From Nocardia otitidiscaviarum NBRC 14405 (GTDB lineage: Bacteria; Actinomycetota; Actinomycetes; Mycobacteriales; Mycobacteriaceae), in the NCBI RefSeq assembly GCF_000308635.1, contig NZ_BAGD01000061.1:145722-209721 (forward strand): a DNA stretch of 64,000 nt, read 5' to 3'. The notes under the pieces were generated by a model. The model made no database searches and was not told the origin of the DNA. It saw only the letters and a list, made by a program, of their open reading frames with translations. Positions 17,660-31,290 of the stretch are shown here, piece after piece (positions within the stretch are counted from its first letter, which is position 1; each line of letters begins with the position of its first letter). The position numbers and the translations under genes are program-made.

Positions 17660-19267
17660 GTGTCCGAACTGCTGATTCGCGATATCGACATCATCGACGG
17701 GACGGGCGCGCCGCGACGGCGCGGCGACGTCCTGGTCGACGGCGGCCGCATCACCGCCCTCGCCGAACCCGGCTCGATCGCCGCTGCCGACCGGGTGATA
17801 CCGGGTGAATCCCTGGTTCTCACTCCGGGTTTCATCGATATGCACGCCCACTCCGATCTGCACCTGCTCACCGATCCGGGCCACTTCCCCAAACTCAGCC
17901 AGGGGGTGACGACCGAGGTGATCGGGCAGGACGGCCTGTCCTACGCACCCGTCGACGGGCCCACCCTCGATATCGTGCGCCGCCAGATCGCCGGGTGGAA
18001 CGGCAATCCGGATCTCGACTTCGACTGGCGCACGGTGGGGGAGTACCTGGACCGGCTGGACCGGGGCATCACCCCCAATGCCGCCTACCTGGTGCCGCAG
18101 GGCACGCTGCGGCTGCTCGTCGTCGGCCCGGAGCAGCGGCCCGCCACACCCACCGAGATCGACCTCATGCGTGAACTGCTCGCGCGCAGCCTGGCCGAGG
18201 GCGCGGTCGGCATGTCCAGCGGCCTCACCTATACGCCCGGAATGTATGCCGACACCGACGAATTGGCGGCTTTGTGCGAGGTGGTCGCGGCGGCGGGCGG
18301 CTTCTACGCCCCGCACACCCGCTCCTACGGGAAGGGCGCACTGGCCGCCTACGCCGAGATGATCGGGTTGGCCCGGCGCACCGGCTGCGCGGTGCACCTC
18401 ACCCACGCCACCATGAACTTCGGCGAGAACCGCGGGCGCGCACCGGAACTGCTCGCCATGATCGACGACGCACTGGCCGAGGGCTGCGATATCAGCCTCG
18501 ACACGTACCCGTATCTGCCCGGCTCCACCACGCTGTCGGCGCTGCTGCCGAGCTGGGTCATGTCCGGCGGGCCGGATGCCGCGCTGGCCCGCATCGCCGA
18601 CCCGGTCCAGCGGGTGCGCATCGCCGCCGACGTCACCGTGAACGGCTCGGACGGTTGCCACGGCGTGACCGTCGACTGGGACACCATCCAGCTCAGCGGC
18701 GTGCGCAACCCCGAACTCGGAGCGTACGTCGGCCGCACCGTCAGCGAGATCGCCGTCGACCGCGACCTGCCGCCGGTGGCGGTGTTCTTCGACCTGCTGA
18801 CCCGAGACCAGTTGGGCACCACCATTCTTCAGCATGTCGGCCACGAGGAGAACGTGCGCGCCATCATGCGCCACCCGCGTCACATGGGCGGCAGTGACGG
18901 CCTGCTCGTCGGTGAGCGGCCGCATCCCCGGGCGTGGGGCACCTTCCCGCGCTACCTCGGGCACTATGTGCGCGAACTCGGGCACCTGGAACTCGAGGAC
19001 TGCGTCAACCACCTCACCGGACGGCCCGCCGAGCGGCTGCGACTGCGCGACCGCGGGCTCATCCGTGCCGGGTACGCCGCCGATCTGGTGATCTTCGATC
19101 CGGCGACCATCGCCGACACCGCCACCTTCGAGCAGCCGAAACAGCAGGCGCGCGGCATTTCCCACGTACTCGTCAACGGCGTCTTCGCCCTCGACGAGGG
19201 CAGACCCACGGGCGCGCTGGCCGGTCGCGCGCTGCGCATGAATTCCGAGCGGAAGGAGACCCGGTGA
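17660..19267 (+). CDS. N-acyl-D-amino-acid deacylase (amidohydrolase superfamily)
   Basis: 535 residues from GTG 17660, directly after the deaminase stop with GAGG in the gap. An N-terminal beta-sandwich strand (LLIRDIDIIDGTGAPRRRGDVLVDGGRITAL) precedes the TIM barrel with GFIDMHAHSDLHLL, whose HxH binds zinc. Further D-aminoacylase marks are SSGLTYTPGMYADTDELAALCEVVAAAGGFYAPHTRSY, CAVHLTHATMNFGENRG and ISLDTYPYLPGSTTLSALLPSW. C-terminal IFDPATIADTATFEQPKQQARGISHVLVNG closes the sandwich. It would remove an acyl group from an N-acyl-D-amino acid, here plausibly acetate from N-acetyl-D-glucosaminate. Confidence 0.88.
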   Translation: MSELLIRDIDIIDGTGAPRRRGDVLVDGGRITALAEPGSIAAADRVIPGESLVLTPGFIDMHAHSDLHLLTDPGHFPKLSQGVTTEVIGQDGLSYAPVDGPTLDIVRRQIAGWNGNPDLDFDWRTVGEYLDRLDRGITPNAAYLVPQGTLRLLVVGPEQRPATPTEIDLMRELLARSLAEGAVGMSSGLTYTPGMYADTDELAALCEVVAAAGGFYAPHTRSYGKGALAAYAEMIGLARRTGCAVHLTHATMNFGENRGRAPELLAMIDDALAEGCDISLDTYPYLPGSTTLSALLPSWVMSGGPDAALARIADPVQRVRIAADVTVNGSDGCHGVTVDWDTIQLSGVRNPELGAYVGRTVSEIAVDRDLPPVAVFFDLLTRDQLGTTILQHVGHEENVRAIMRHPRHMGGSDGLLVGERPHPRAWGTFPRYLGHYVRELGHLELEDCVNHLTGRPAERLRLRDRGLIRAGYAADLVIFDPATIADTATFEQPKQQARGISHVLVNGVFALDEGRPTGALAGRALRMNSERKETR

Positions 19268-19890
19268 CCACCGCCCTGGAGGTGATCCGCACCGATCGCG
19301 CGTTGACGGTGGTGCGTGCGCCCGAGATCCCCGACCCGCTCGCACTCGCGAATACCTTGGCGGGGGCTGGAATTCGAGCACTGGAACTCACCTTCACCAC
19401 CCACGGCGTGCTGGATTGCCTGCGCAAGGCCGCCGAGTCGGCGCACGCGGTGGTGGGTGCGGGCACGGTGCTCACCGCCGACCAGGCCGAGGCCGCCATC
19501 GACAGCGGCGCGCGCTTCCTGGTGACGCCCGGGCTGCGCCCCGCCGTCGCCGCGGTGGCCGTGCGGCGCGACATCCCGGTCGTCATGGGGGCTTTCACAC
19601 CCAGCGAGGTCATGGCCGCACTCGATCTGGGCGCGGCGGCGGTGAAGATCTTCCCCGCCCGCGCCCTCGGGCCGGGCTATCTGAAGGATCTGCGTGGCCC
19701 CTTCCCAGAGGTGGATCTCATTCCCTCCGGCGGTGTCAACGCGGCCAATGCCGTCGATTTCCTCGCGCACGGCGCGGTGGCCGTCACGGCCGGAACCGAT
19801 GTCGTCGCACCCTCCGATGTCGCCGCGGGCCGCTGGTCCGCCATCGCCTCGCGCGCGGCCTCGTTCGTTCGATCCCTTGAAGTGAGGTAA
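19264..19890 (+). CDS. KDPG/KHG-type 2-keto-3-deoxy-6-phosphogluconate aldolase
   Basis: 208 residues from GTG 19264, overlapping the deacylase stop (GTGA). The sequence shows VVRAPEIPDPLALANTLAGAGIRALELTFTT with the catalytic Glu, VVGAGTVLTADQAEAAIDSGARFLVTPG, and AAAVKIFPARALGPGYLKDLRGPFPEVDLIPSGGVNAANA, where Lys in VKIFPA is the Schiff-base lysine. The Arg found in classical Eda near the first motif (ITLRT) is not seen at the same place, so substrate preference may differ. It would cleave KDPG to pyruvate and glyceraldehyde-3-phosphate. The permease gene follows after three bases. Confidence 0.9.
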   Translation: MTTALEVIRTDRALTVVRAPEIPDPLALANTLAGAGIRALELTFTTHGVLDCLRKAAESAHAVVGAGTVLTADQAEAAIDSGARFLVTPGLRPAVAAVAVRRDIPVVMGAFTPSEVMAALDLGAAAVKIFPARALGPGYLKDLRGPFPEVDLIPSGGVNAANAVDFLAHGAVAVTAGTDVVAPSDVAAGRWSAIASRAASFVRSLEVR

Positions 19891-19893
19891 CCC

Positions 19894-21339
19894 ATGGGCG
19901 CCACCGTCGACTGGCTGCGCACCACCACCCCCGGGCTGCTGGTGCTGTGCGGGCTCGCCATCGCCGTGCTGCTGCTCGCGATCATCCGGTTCAAACTCGA
20001 ACCGTTCATCGCCCTGCTGCTCACCGGCCTCGGCCTGGCCCTGGCCGCCGGACTGCCGGTCTCCACCATTGTCGGAACACCGTTGAAGGCCGGGGAATCC
20101 CTGCTGGAGACGGGATTCGGCGGCATTCTCGGCCATATCGCGGTCATCATCGGCCTCGGCACCGTGCTCGGCGCGATCCTGGAACGCTCCGGCGGCGCGG
20201 ACGTGCTCACCGAGAAACTGCTGAAACTCTTCGGCGACCGGGGCGCTCCCATCGCCATGGGCCTGCTCGGCCTCATCTTCGGCATCCCGGTGTTCTTCGA
20301 TGTGGGCATCTTCGTACTCGCGCCGCTGGTGTACGTGGCCGCCAAACGCGGGGGTCGGTCGCTGGTGTTGTACGCGATGCCCATGCTGGCGGGACTGTCC
20401 ATGACGCACGCCTTCCTGCCGCCGCATCCGGGGCCGGTCGCCCTGGGCGGCCTGCTCGGGGTCAGCCTGGGCTGGCTCATTCTGATCGGATTCGTCTGCG
20501 GCATCCCGGGTTTCATCGCGGCGGGCATCGTGTGGGGCGGCTGGATCGGCAAGCGCGTGCAGGTCGAGGTGCCCGAGGACTTCCTGGTGCGGCCGCGCCA
20601 GTCGGCCGCCGGGGAGGGGCCCGGTACCGCGACCGACCCGAAAACCGGTGTGCTGGAACAGAAAGCGCCCTCCGTCGCGCTCATCGGGTCCATCATCGCC
20701 ATTCCGCTGCTGCTCATCCTCGGCGCGACCTTCGGCAGCCAGATTCTCGACGACGGCTCGCGCGCGCTGGCCGTGCTGACGTTCCTGGGCACGCCCGCCG
20801 TCGCCCTGCTGGTCGCGGTGCTCATCGCCTTCTACGTGCTCGGTATCCGGCGCGGGTCCAGCGTGCAGGAACTGGGTGTGCTCACCGGCGAATCGCTGCG
20901 GCCCATCGGCATGCTGCTGCTGGTCGTCGGCGCGGGCGCGTTCTTCGGAAAGGTCATCTCCGCCACCGGAATCGGCGCGGCACTGGCCGACACCATGTCC
21001 GCGGCCGGGCTGCCCGTCATCGTGCTGGCCTACCTGATCAGCTGCGGGCTGCGCATCGCGCAGGGATCGGCGACGGTCGCCATCGTCACCACCGGCGGCA
21101 TCGTCGCCCCGTTGCTGGTCGACCAGGGATACTCGCAGCTGGCACTGGCGCTCATCGCCATGGCCATCGCGGCGGGCTCCATCATCCTCAGCCACGTCAA
21201 CGACGGCGGCTTCTGGATCATCGCCAAGTACTTCAACCTCTCCGTCAAACAGACGCTGCAAACCTGGACGGTGCTCGAGACGGTGCTGTCGGTGGTGAGT
21301 TTCGCGGTCGCGGGCCTGCTGTTCGCGCTCCTCGCCTGA
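19894..21339 (+). CDS. GntP-family sugar-acid:proton symporter
   Basis: 481 residues with roughly 12-14 hydrophobic segments. Typical GntP sequences are visible: LEPFIALLLTGLGLALAAGLP, GFGGILGHIAVIIGLGTVLGAILERSGGA, GLIFGIPVFFDVGIFVLAPL, THAFLPPHPGPVA and ILSHVNDGGFWIIAKYFNLSVKQTLQTWTVLETVLS. The family imports gluconate, related aldonic acids or D-serine. As the last gene of the deaminase-deacylase-aldolase operon it should bring in the substrate of the pathway, probably an N-acylated amino-sugar acid or another sugar acid. A hairpin terminator follows its stop. Confidence 0.92.
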   Translation: MGATVDWLRTTTPGLLVLCGLAIAVLLLAIIRFKLEPFIALLLTGLGLALAAGLPVSTIVGTPLKAGESLLETGFGGILGHIAVIIGLGTVLGAILERSGGADVLTEKLLKLFGDRGAPIAMGLLGLIFGIPVFFDVGIFVLAPLVYVAAKRGGRSLVLYAMPMLAGLSMTHAFLPPHPGPVALGGLLGVSLGWLILIGFVCGIPGFIAAGIVWGGWIGKRVQVEVPEDFLVRPRQSAAGEGPGTATDPKTGVLEQKAPSVALIGSIIAIPLLLILGATFGSQILDDGSRALAVLTFLGTPAVALLVAVLIAFYVLGIRRGSSVQELGVLTGESLRPIGMLLLVVGAGAFFGKVISATGIGAALADTMSAAGLPVIVLAYLISCGLRIAQGSATVAIVTTGGIVAPLLVDQGYSQLALALIAMAIAAGSIILSHVNDGGFWIIAKYFNLSVKQTLQTWTVLETVLSVVSFAVAGLLFALLA

Positions 21340-21360
21340 GGCGATCGACGGTGGTCGATG

Positions 21361-21392
21361 GCGGCGGGAGCCAGAGCCCGCCGCTATTACTT
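21361..21392 (+). terminator. intrinsic terminator of the sugar-acid operon
   Basis: GCGGCGGG (21361-21368) pairs perfectly with CCCGCCGC (21377-21384) around an 8-base loop, followed by TATTACTT. Confidence 0.8.
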
Positions 21393-21417
21393 CGCGCCGA
21401 ATGTCCGATTCGGTGCG

Positions 21418-21423
21418 TAACCT
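21418..21423 (+). promoter_or_regulatory. -10 box TAACCT of a leaderless transcript
   Basis: TAACCT is followed by exactly six bases and then the ATG at 21430, so transcription should start at or next to the start codon. Confidence 0.5.
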
Positions 21424-21429
21424 GGCTCT

Positions 21430-21936
21430 ATGACTGATGCCGGTGAACTCGCGAGAGCCCTCTCGAGCCTGTCCGATGCCGACGTGGCCGCCGTGGTGGC
21501 CGCCGCCACCGATGGTCGCGCCGCCCTGGGAGCGCTGCACGAGGTGGCGGCCTCACTGGCCGCGACCACCGGTCATGTGCCGGTCGCGGTGGGTGTGAGT
21601 ACGGACACTCAGATTGGCGCGAACTATCCACAGCCCGACGCGCCGGGGGCGTTCGGGCAGGTCGGGGCCGCTCCTGTGACCGCCGGCATACCGGAGCCGA
21701 CGCCGGGTATCGAAGCGGTCGGGGGCTATTCGCCCGGTGGAGTCCCTACTTTCGAGTCAGTTCGCGATAAGGTCGAGCAGCGCTACGGCACCGCGCGGGG
21801 GATGGGCGAATTGGATCGGCAGACACCTGTGGGCCGCAGCGTCGCCGAACAGTGGGATGCGCGGGAGAAGGCCGCGCGGGAACGCCTCGAGCAGATCCGG
21901 AAATCGGTCCACGAACAGGACTCCGATCAGCCGTAG
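21430..21936 (+). CDS. hypothetical protein, probably leaderless
   Basis: 168 residues. An N-terminal helical part (MTDAGELARALSSLSDADVAAVVAAATDGRAALGALHEVAASLAATTG, 1-50) is followed by a low-complexity Pro/Gly/Ala linker (55-105). A charged helical C-terminus (ESVRDKVEQRYGTARGMGELDRQTPVGRSVAEQWDAREKAARERLEQIRKSVHEQ) completes it. No signal peptide or membrane span. It is 41 bases upstream of another unknown gene and probably co-transcribed. I recognise no domain. The predicted start is supported by the TAACCT box six bases before it. Confidence 0.65.
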   Translation: MTDAGELARALSSLSDADVAAVVAAATDGRAALGALHEVAASLAATTGHVPVAVGVSTDTQIGANYPQPDAPGAFGQVGAAPVTAGIPEPTPGIEAVGGYSPGGVPTFESVRDKVEQRYGTARGMGELDRQTPVGRSVAEQWDAREKAARERLEQIRKSVHEQDSDQP

Positions 21937-21977
21937 CCTGCGCGGGCGGTCCCGGATCAGCAGATGGGTGGAAGCCG

Positions 21978-23015
21978 ATGACCGAGCCGCGTGAGATCGC
22001 AGAACGACTCCTGGACGCCCAGGTCGAATACCTTGTCGGAGAAGTGAGCGGCGACCGGTTCGCCGAGGTGGTCGCCCGCGATGTGGAGGCCGTGCTCGGT
22101 GTCGCCGACACCATGGTCTTCCGCGAGGTCGTCGGCATCGACGAGGCCAAGCAGACCGTCGCCACTGTGATCAACCTGATCGGCGGCAGCCCCGTACTGC
22201 GGGATGTGGTGAGCGTCTTCGCCGACTCCATCTACGACAATATCGCCGAGAACAACGACTACACCCTCGGTGACGTGGTGGACCGCGAACCCGTCGAACA
22301 GCTGCTGGAGAAGATCTTCGGCATGCACCAGGCGCAGGAGCGAATTCTGGAGCGGCTCACCGAGAGTCCGCTCATCGCCACCGTGGCCTCGAAGTTCGTG
22401 GACAAGCTGATCAACGACTTCATGGAGTCCAATCGGCAGATGGCGGGCAAGATCCCGGGTGTGGGATCGCTGGTGTCGCTGGGCACCTCGGCCGCCAAGC
22501 AGGCGCGCAAGGCCGCCGAGAAGGCCGCCGGCGATGGCACCTTCCTCGGCGAAATGGCCGGTAAGGGAGCGCAATTCGCGCTGAAGCGCACCAACAACGC
22601 GATTCGCGAGATGTTGCGCGACGCGCCCGTGCACGACGCCGCCATGGAATTCTGGGATCTGCACGCCGGGGAGCCGGTGAGCGGTCTGCGCGAATACCTC
22701 TCGCAGCAGGAACTGCGCGAACTCGCGGTGATCATCTACCAGATCGCGCTCACCACTCGCGAGAAGGAGTACTTCGGGCTGCTCGTCGACGAATGTGTGG
22801 ACGTGTTCTTCACCAAGTACGGCGATCACACCCTCGCCGCCATGCTGCCCGAACTCGGACTCTCGGGCGAGGACATCGCCGGGGAGATCCTGCGCTACGG
22901 TCCGGCGGTCATCGAGCAGGCCAAGCGAAACGGTGTGCTGTCCAAGCTGATTCGCGAGCGGCTGGAGCCGTTCTTCCTGTCCGAGCAGGTGCTGGGCATC
23001 CTCGCGGACGCCTGA
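21978..23015 (+). CDS. conserved hypothetical helical protein
   Basis: 345 residues from ATG 21978 with GGGTGGAAG upstream. Mostly alpha-helical and acidic at both ends. The middle, SLGTSAAKQARKAAEKAAGDGTFLGEMAGKGAQFALKRTNNAIREML (about 175-220), is a basic Ala-rich stretch with amphipathic character. Before it lie VINLIGGSPVLRDVVSVFADSIYDNIAENNDYTLGDVV and an ERLTESPLIATVASKFVDKLINDFME helix. The C-terminus contains LVDECVDVFFTKYGDHTLAAMLPELGLSGEDIAGEILRYGPAVIEQAKRNGVL. No signal peptide. I do not recognise a family and assign no function. Same likely operon as the preceding gene. Confidence 0.75.
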   Translation: MTEPREIAERLLDAQVEYLVGEVSGDRFAEVVARDVEAVLGVADTMVFREVVGIDEAKQTVATVINLIGGSPVLRDVVSVFADSIYDNIAENNDYTLGDVVDREPVEQLLEKIFGMHQAQERILERLTESPLIATVASKFVDKLINDFMESNRQMAGKIPGVGSLVSLGTSAAKQARKAAEKAAGDGTFLGEMAGKGAQFALKRTNNAIREMLRDAPVHDAAMEFWDLHAGEPVSGLREYLSQQELRELAVIIYQIALTTREKEYFGLLVDECVDVFFTKYGDHTLAAMLPELGLSGEDIAGEILRYGPAVIEQAKRNGVLSKLIRERLEPFFLSEQVLGILADA

Positions 23016-23062
23016 CCGGAGTGCGACGGCTCACAGTCGCGGCCGCGCTATGAGGCCGCGCA

Positions 23063-23093
23063 CGGACCGGAGCGCCCCCGGCGCACCGGTCCG
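23063..23093 (+). terminator. long hairpin after the hypothetical operon
   Basis: CGGACCGG-A-GCGCC pairs with GGCGC-A-CCGGTCCG around a CCC loop: 13 pairs with a single A/A mismatch. It begins 47 bases after the stop at 23015 and has no T tract. Confidence 0.6.
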
Positions 23094-23132
23094 CCCCTCG
23101 GGCACAGTGGAAACAGAGCCCGAGGAGGAAAC

Positions 23133-23492
23133 ATGGAACTGCCGATCACCGGCCGGAACCTGTGCGTACTGTCGACGGAGCCACTGCTCGCCCTCGGCGT
23201 GGGCGAATACGAACTGCACATCGGCGGCGAACTCGCCGTGGAAACCTCCAACGGCATCGAACACTTCGTCGTGGGCGACCCGACCCGCGACAACGGTGAC
23301 CTGGTGGTCCTGCTCGACGGTGTGATCACCACGGCCACCGTCCCCGACTCCGGCGGCCTCCGCCTCACCCTGGACACCGGCCGCACGGTGGTGATCGAGC
23401 CGGACCGGTACTTCGAGGCATGGTCGCTCACCGGCCCGAACTACCTGGCCGTCTCCATGCCGGGCGGCGAACTCGCGGTCTGGTCCACCTGA
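23133..23492 (+). CDS. small DUF6188-like protein
   Basis: 119 residues from ATG 23133 with GAGGAGGAAAC directly upstream, an excellent ribosome-binding site. The protein is all-beta in appearance: ELHIGGELAVETSNGIEHFVVGDPTRDNGDLVVLLDGVITTATVPDSGGLRLTLDTGRTVVIEPDRYFEAWSLTGPNYLAVSMPGGELAVW. The closing EAWSLTGPxxxxxVSMPGGELAVW is characteristic of a small actinobacterial family (DUF6188) of unknown function, often near toxin-immunity genes elsewhere. No such neighbour is seen here. Cytoplasmic, no signal peptide. Confidence 0.75.
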   Translation: MELPITGRNLCVLSTEPLLALGVGEYELHIGGELAVETSNGIEHFVVGDPTRDNGDLVVLLDGVITTATVPDSGGLRLTLDTGRTVVIEPDRYFEAWSLTGPNYLAVSMPGGELAVWST

Positions 23493-23526
23493 ACGGTGGC
23501 CTGACCGTACTCGTGCCGTGCGGCAC

Positions 23527-24018
23527 TCATTCCGTACGGCGCAGCACCGCGATGGGGAACCGGCGTGGGCTCAGGGCCTGGTAGGTGGCGAAGTTGGGGT
23601 AGCCGGCCACCAGCGTGCGCCAGTGTCGGTCGTACTCCACCTCGTCCTCGACCAGGCGCACCGCGACCGGCCACGTCTCCGGTCCGACCTGCACCTGTGC
23701 CGTGCCCGCGGCCATGAGGTTCTTCCACCAGTTCGGCGCGCCCGGGTTGCCGCCGTTGGAGCCGCAGACCAGCAGGTCGTCGCCGTCGCGGATGAGCATG
23801 AGCATGACCGGGCGGGGTTCGCCGGACTTGCGGCCGGGCACGGTCAGGCGGAAGACCGGTTTGCCCTCGAGGGTGGTGAAGCGGGAGCCGCCGAAACGGG
23901 TGTAGAGCCTGCCGTGCAGTCGCGCGTAGAACCGCGTCACCGGCCCGAGGCGGGTGCTCGCGAAGTGGTTGAACCGTCCGGTCAGTCGGAGCGGGACGTC
24001 GGATTGCTTGTCTGCCAT
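23527..24018 (-). CDS. Ddn-like F420-dependent nitroreductase/quinone reductase family protein
   Basis: 163 residues from ATG 24018. The split-barrel core shows HGRLYTRFGGSRFTTLEGKPVFRLTVPGRKSGEPRPVMLMLIRDGDDLLVCGSNGGNPGAPNWWKNLMAAGTAQVQVG, the signature of deazaflavin (F420)-dependent nitroreductases (DUF385/Ddn). TVPGRKSGEPRPV and GSNGGNPGAPNWWKNL contact F420. Related mycobacterial enzymes reduce quinones and activate nitroimidazoles at the membrane. F420 is made by Nocardia-like organisms, which fits the host. It is divergent from the phosphodiesterase gene. Substrate unknown. Confidence 0.88.
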   Translation of the reverse strand: MADKQSDVPLRLTGRFNHFASTRLGPVTRFYARLHGRLYTRFGGSRFTTLEGKPVFRLTVPGRKSGEPRPVMLMLIRDGDDLLVCGSNGGNPGAPNWWKNLMAAGTAQVQVGPETWPVAVRLVEDEVEYDRHWRTLVAGYPNFATYQALSPRRFPIAVLRRTE

Positions 24019-24183
24019 ACCTGTTCCTCGTGCCGGTGGCGGTGACGAACCCACCCTACCGACTGCTTGGTAGTTCGTCAGCGTCGTTCGCCTCGGCGGC
24101 GGCGCGCACCGCGGGCGGGCGGTGCTCGGGCCGACCGGGGCGTCGTCGCGGCAATCCCCTTGTCCGCCGTCTGTGATCTTGGG

Positions 24184-25338
24184 ATGGTGGGAGGCGTGTT
24201 CACTGTGCCGCGCTACGGACAGGCATCGCTGTCCGATCTGTTCCCTTCGCTCCTGGCCGGGTTGGGAATTCCGGGAGAGACGGACCGGCTCGGACTGGGA
24301 TTGGACGCGCGGCGCGTGTGCGTCCTGCTGATCGACGGGTTGGGCTCCGAACAGTTGGCCGAGCACGCCGATATCGCGCCATTCCTGGCCAGCGCCGATC
24401 CCCGGAGCCTGACCGCCGGATTCCCGACCACGACCACCACCAGCCTGACATCCCTGGGTGTCGGCGTGCCGCCGGGGGAGCACGGTCTGGTGGGGTACCT
24501 GCTGCGGGTGCCCGGACACGATCGGTTGATGACGCCGCTCAAGTGGGGCCTGTTCGGGGCCGGGCCGAAGGTCGATCTGCTGAAGGAACTGTCCCCGGAG
24601 GAATTCCAGCCCCGGGCGACGGTGTTCGAGCGGGCCGCGGCAGCCGGGGTCGCGGTCACCCAGGTCGGGCCGATTTTCCAGGCCGGATCGGGATTGACCC
24701 GGGCGGCCTTCCGCGGCAGCGACTTCCGCTTCGACGTCTCCATGGGCGATCTGGTGGACGGCGCGCTCACCGCGCTGCGACAGGGCGACCGCTCCCTGGT
24801 CTACGCCTACCACGCCGACCTGGACACCACCGGCCACGTGCGCGGTCCGGGCTCACCGGCGTGGAAATTCGAGCTGACCAATGTCGATCGCGCCGCGCAG
24901 GCCATCGCCGAACGACTGCCCGCGGACGCCGCGCTGCTGGTCACCGCCGACCACGGCATGGTGGAGGTCGACGAGCGCATCGACTTCGACACCGATCCGG
25001 CCCTGGCCGACGGCGTCGGCGATCTGGGCGGCGAACCCCGCGCCCGCCACGTCTACACCCTGGACGGCGCGGCCCCGGATGTCGCCGCCGCCTGGTCCGA
25101 ACTCCTCGGCGACCGGTTCGACGTGGTACTGCGCGCGGATGCCATCCAGCGCGGGTGGTTCGGTCCGGTCATCGCTCCGGAGAGTTTCGACCGCATCGGC
25201 GATCTGGTCGTGGTGGCCCGCCAGCGCGCGGGCATCGTGCGATCGGCCGTCGAACCGCTGCAATCCGGCATGGTCGGCCATCACGGCTCGCTGACCTCGG
25301 CCGAAATGCATGTTCCGCTGCTGGTGTTCCGGCCCTGA
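24184..25338 (+). CDS. alkaline-phosphatase-superfamily phosphodiesterase/nucleotide pyrophosphatase
   Basis: 384 residues from ATG 24184; GTG codons shortly downstream are alternatives and there is no clear ribosome-binding site. CVLLIDGLGSEQL supplies the first metal Asp, and FPTTTTTSLTSLGVG contains the Thr nucleophile of type I phosphodiesterases. YAYHADLDTTGHVRGPGS and LLVTADHGMVEV hold the Asp/His metal ligands, and GMVGHHGSLTSAEMHVPLLVF the final His. No signal peptide is evident, so the enzyme is probably cytoplasmic. Mycobacteria have a similar gene of unknown substrate. It ends 68 bases before argC. Confidence 0.87.
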   Translation: MVGGVFTVPRYGQASLSDLFPSLLAGLGIPGETDRLGLGLDARRVCVLLIDGLGSEQLAEHADIAPFLASADPRSLTAGFPTTTTTSLTSLGVGVPPGEHGLVGYLLRVPGHDRLMTPLKWGLFGAGPKVDLLKELSPEEFQPRATVFERAAAAGVAVTQVGPIFQAGSGLTRAAFRGSDFRFDVSMGDLVDGALTALRQGDRSLVYAYHADLDTTGHVRGPGSPAWKFELTNVDRAAQAIAERLPADAALLVTADHGMVEVDERIDFDTDPALADGVGDLGGEPRARHVYTLDGAAPDVAAAWSELLGDRFDVVLRADAIQRGWFGPVIAPESFDRIGDLVVVARQRAGIVRSAVEPLQSGMVGHHGSLTSAEMHVPLLVFRP

Positions 25339-25379
25339 ACCGACCTCACGGGTCGGATCGGACACCCACGCGTGAATGA

Positions 25380-27669
<2,290 letters not shown>

Positions 27670-27673
<4 letters not shown>

Positions 27674-28565
27674 ACCCACTGCACGAACAACTCTCGGCGC
27701 TGGACAAGGCGCACGTCCTCGCCGACGCGCTGCCCTGGTTGCAGAAGTTCCACGACAAGATCGTGGTCGTCAAATACGGCGGCAACGCCATGGTCGACGA
27801 CGAACTCAAACGCGCCTTCGCCGCCGATATGGCGTTCCTGCGCACCGTCGGCGTACATCCGGTGGTGGTGCACGGCGGCGGTCCGCAGATCAGTGCCATG
27901 CTGACCAAACTCGGACTACAGGGCGAGTTCCGGGGCGGTTTCCGGGTCACCACACCCGAGGTGATGGATGTCGTGCGCATGGTGCTCTTCGGTCAGGTGG
28001 GCCGGGAGCTGGTGGGGCTCATCAATGCGCACGGCCCGTACGCCGTCGGCATCTCCGGTGAGGACGCCCACCTGTTCACCGCCACCCGCCGTACCGTCGA
28101 CGTGGACGGCGTCGCCACCGATATCGGCCTGGTCGGCGACGTCACCTCCGTCAATCCCGATGCGGTGCTGGATCTCATCGGCGCGGGCCGTATTCCGGTG
28201 GTGTCCACCATCGCGCCCGATGCCGACGGCGTGGTGCACAACATCAATGCCGACACCGCCGCGGCGGCGCTCGCACAGGGTATCGGCGCGGAGAAACTCG
28301 TGGTGCTCACCGATGTCGAAGGGCTGTACACCGACTGGCCCGACCGGTCGTCGTTGACCAGCCGGATCGATACCGCCGAACTCGAGAAGTTGCTGCCGCG
28401 CCTCGATGCGGGCATGGTGCCCAAGATGGAAGCCTGCCTGCGCGCCGTGCTCGGCGGGGTGCCGACCGCGCACGTGATCGACGGCCGGGTGCCGCATTCG
28501 GTGCTGCTGGAACTATTCACGGGGGAGGGCATCGGCACGATGGTCACCCCGGCTCAGGAGTATGT

Positions 28566-28569
<4 letters not shown>
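27670..28569 (+). CDS. argB: N-acetylglutamate kinase
   Basis: 299 residues from ATG 27670, overlapping the argJ stop (ATGA). Amino-acid-kinase motifs: [94 protein letters not shown] and [40 protein letters not shown]. The N-terminal helix [20 protein letters not shown] is the element by which arginine-inhibited hexameric enzymes oligomerise, so feedback inhibition by arginine is likely. It phosphorylates acetylglutamate, the committed step. Operon position is canonical. Confidence 0.96.
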
Positions 28570-31239
<2,670 letters not shown>

Positions 31240-31278
31240 AACCAAGTTTGATACGGCGGCGCGCTCCGGCGTTCGATC

Positions 31279-31284
31279 TACGGT
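31279..31284 (+). promoter_or_regulatory. -10 box TACGGT of a leaderless transcript
   Basis: TACGGT, six bases, then ATG 31291. The same box and spacing occur before the nsrR-like gene and the glycosyltransferase at 63474. Confidence 0.5.
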
Positions 31285-31290
31285 GGTCCC

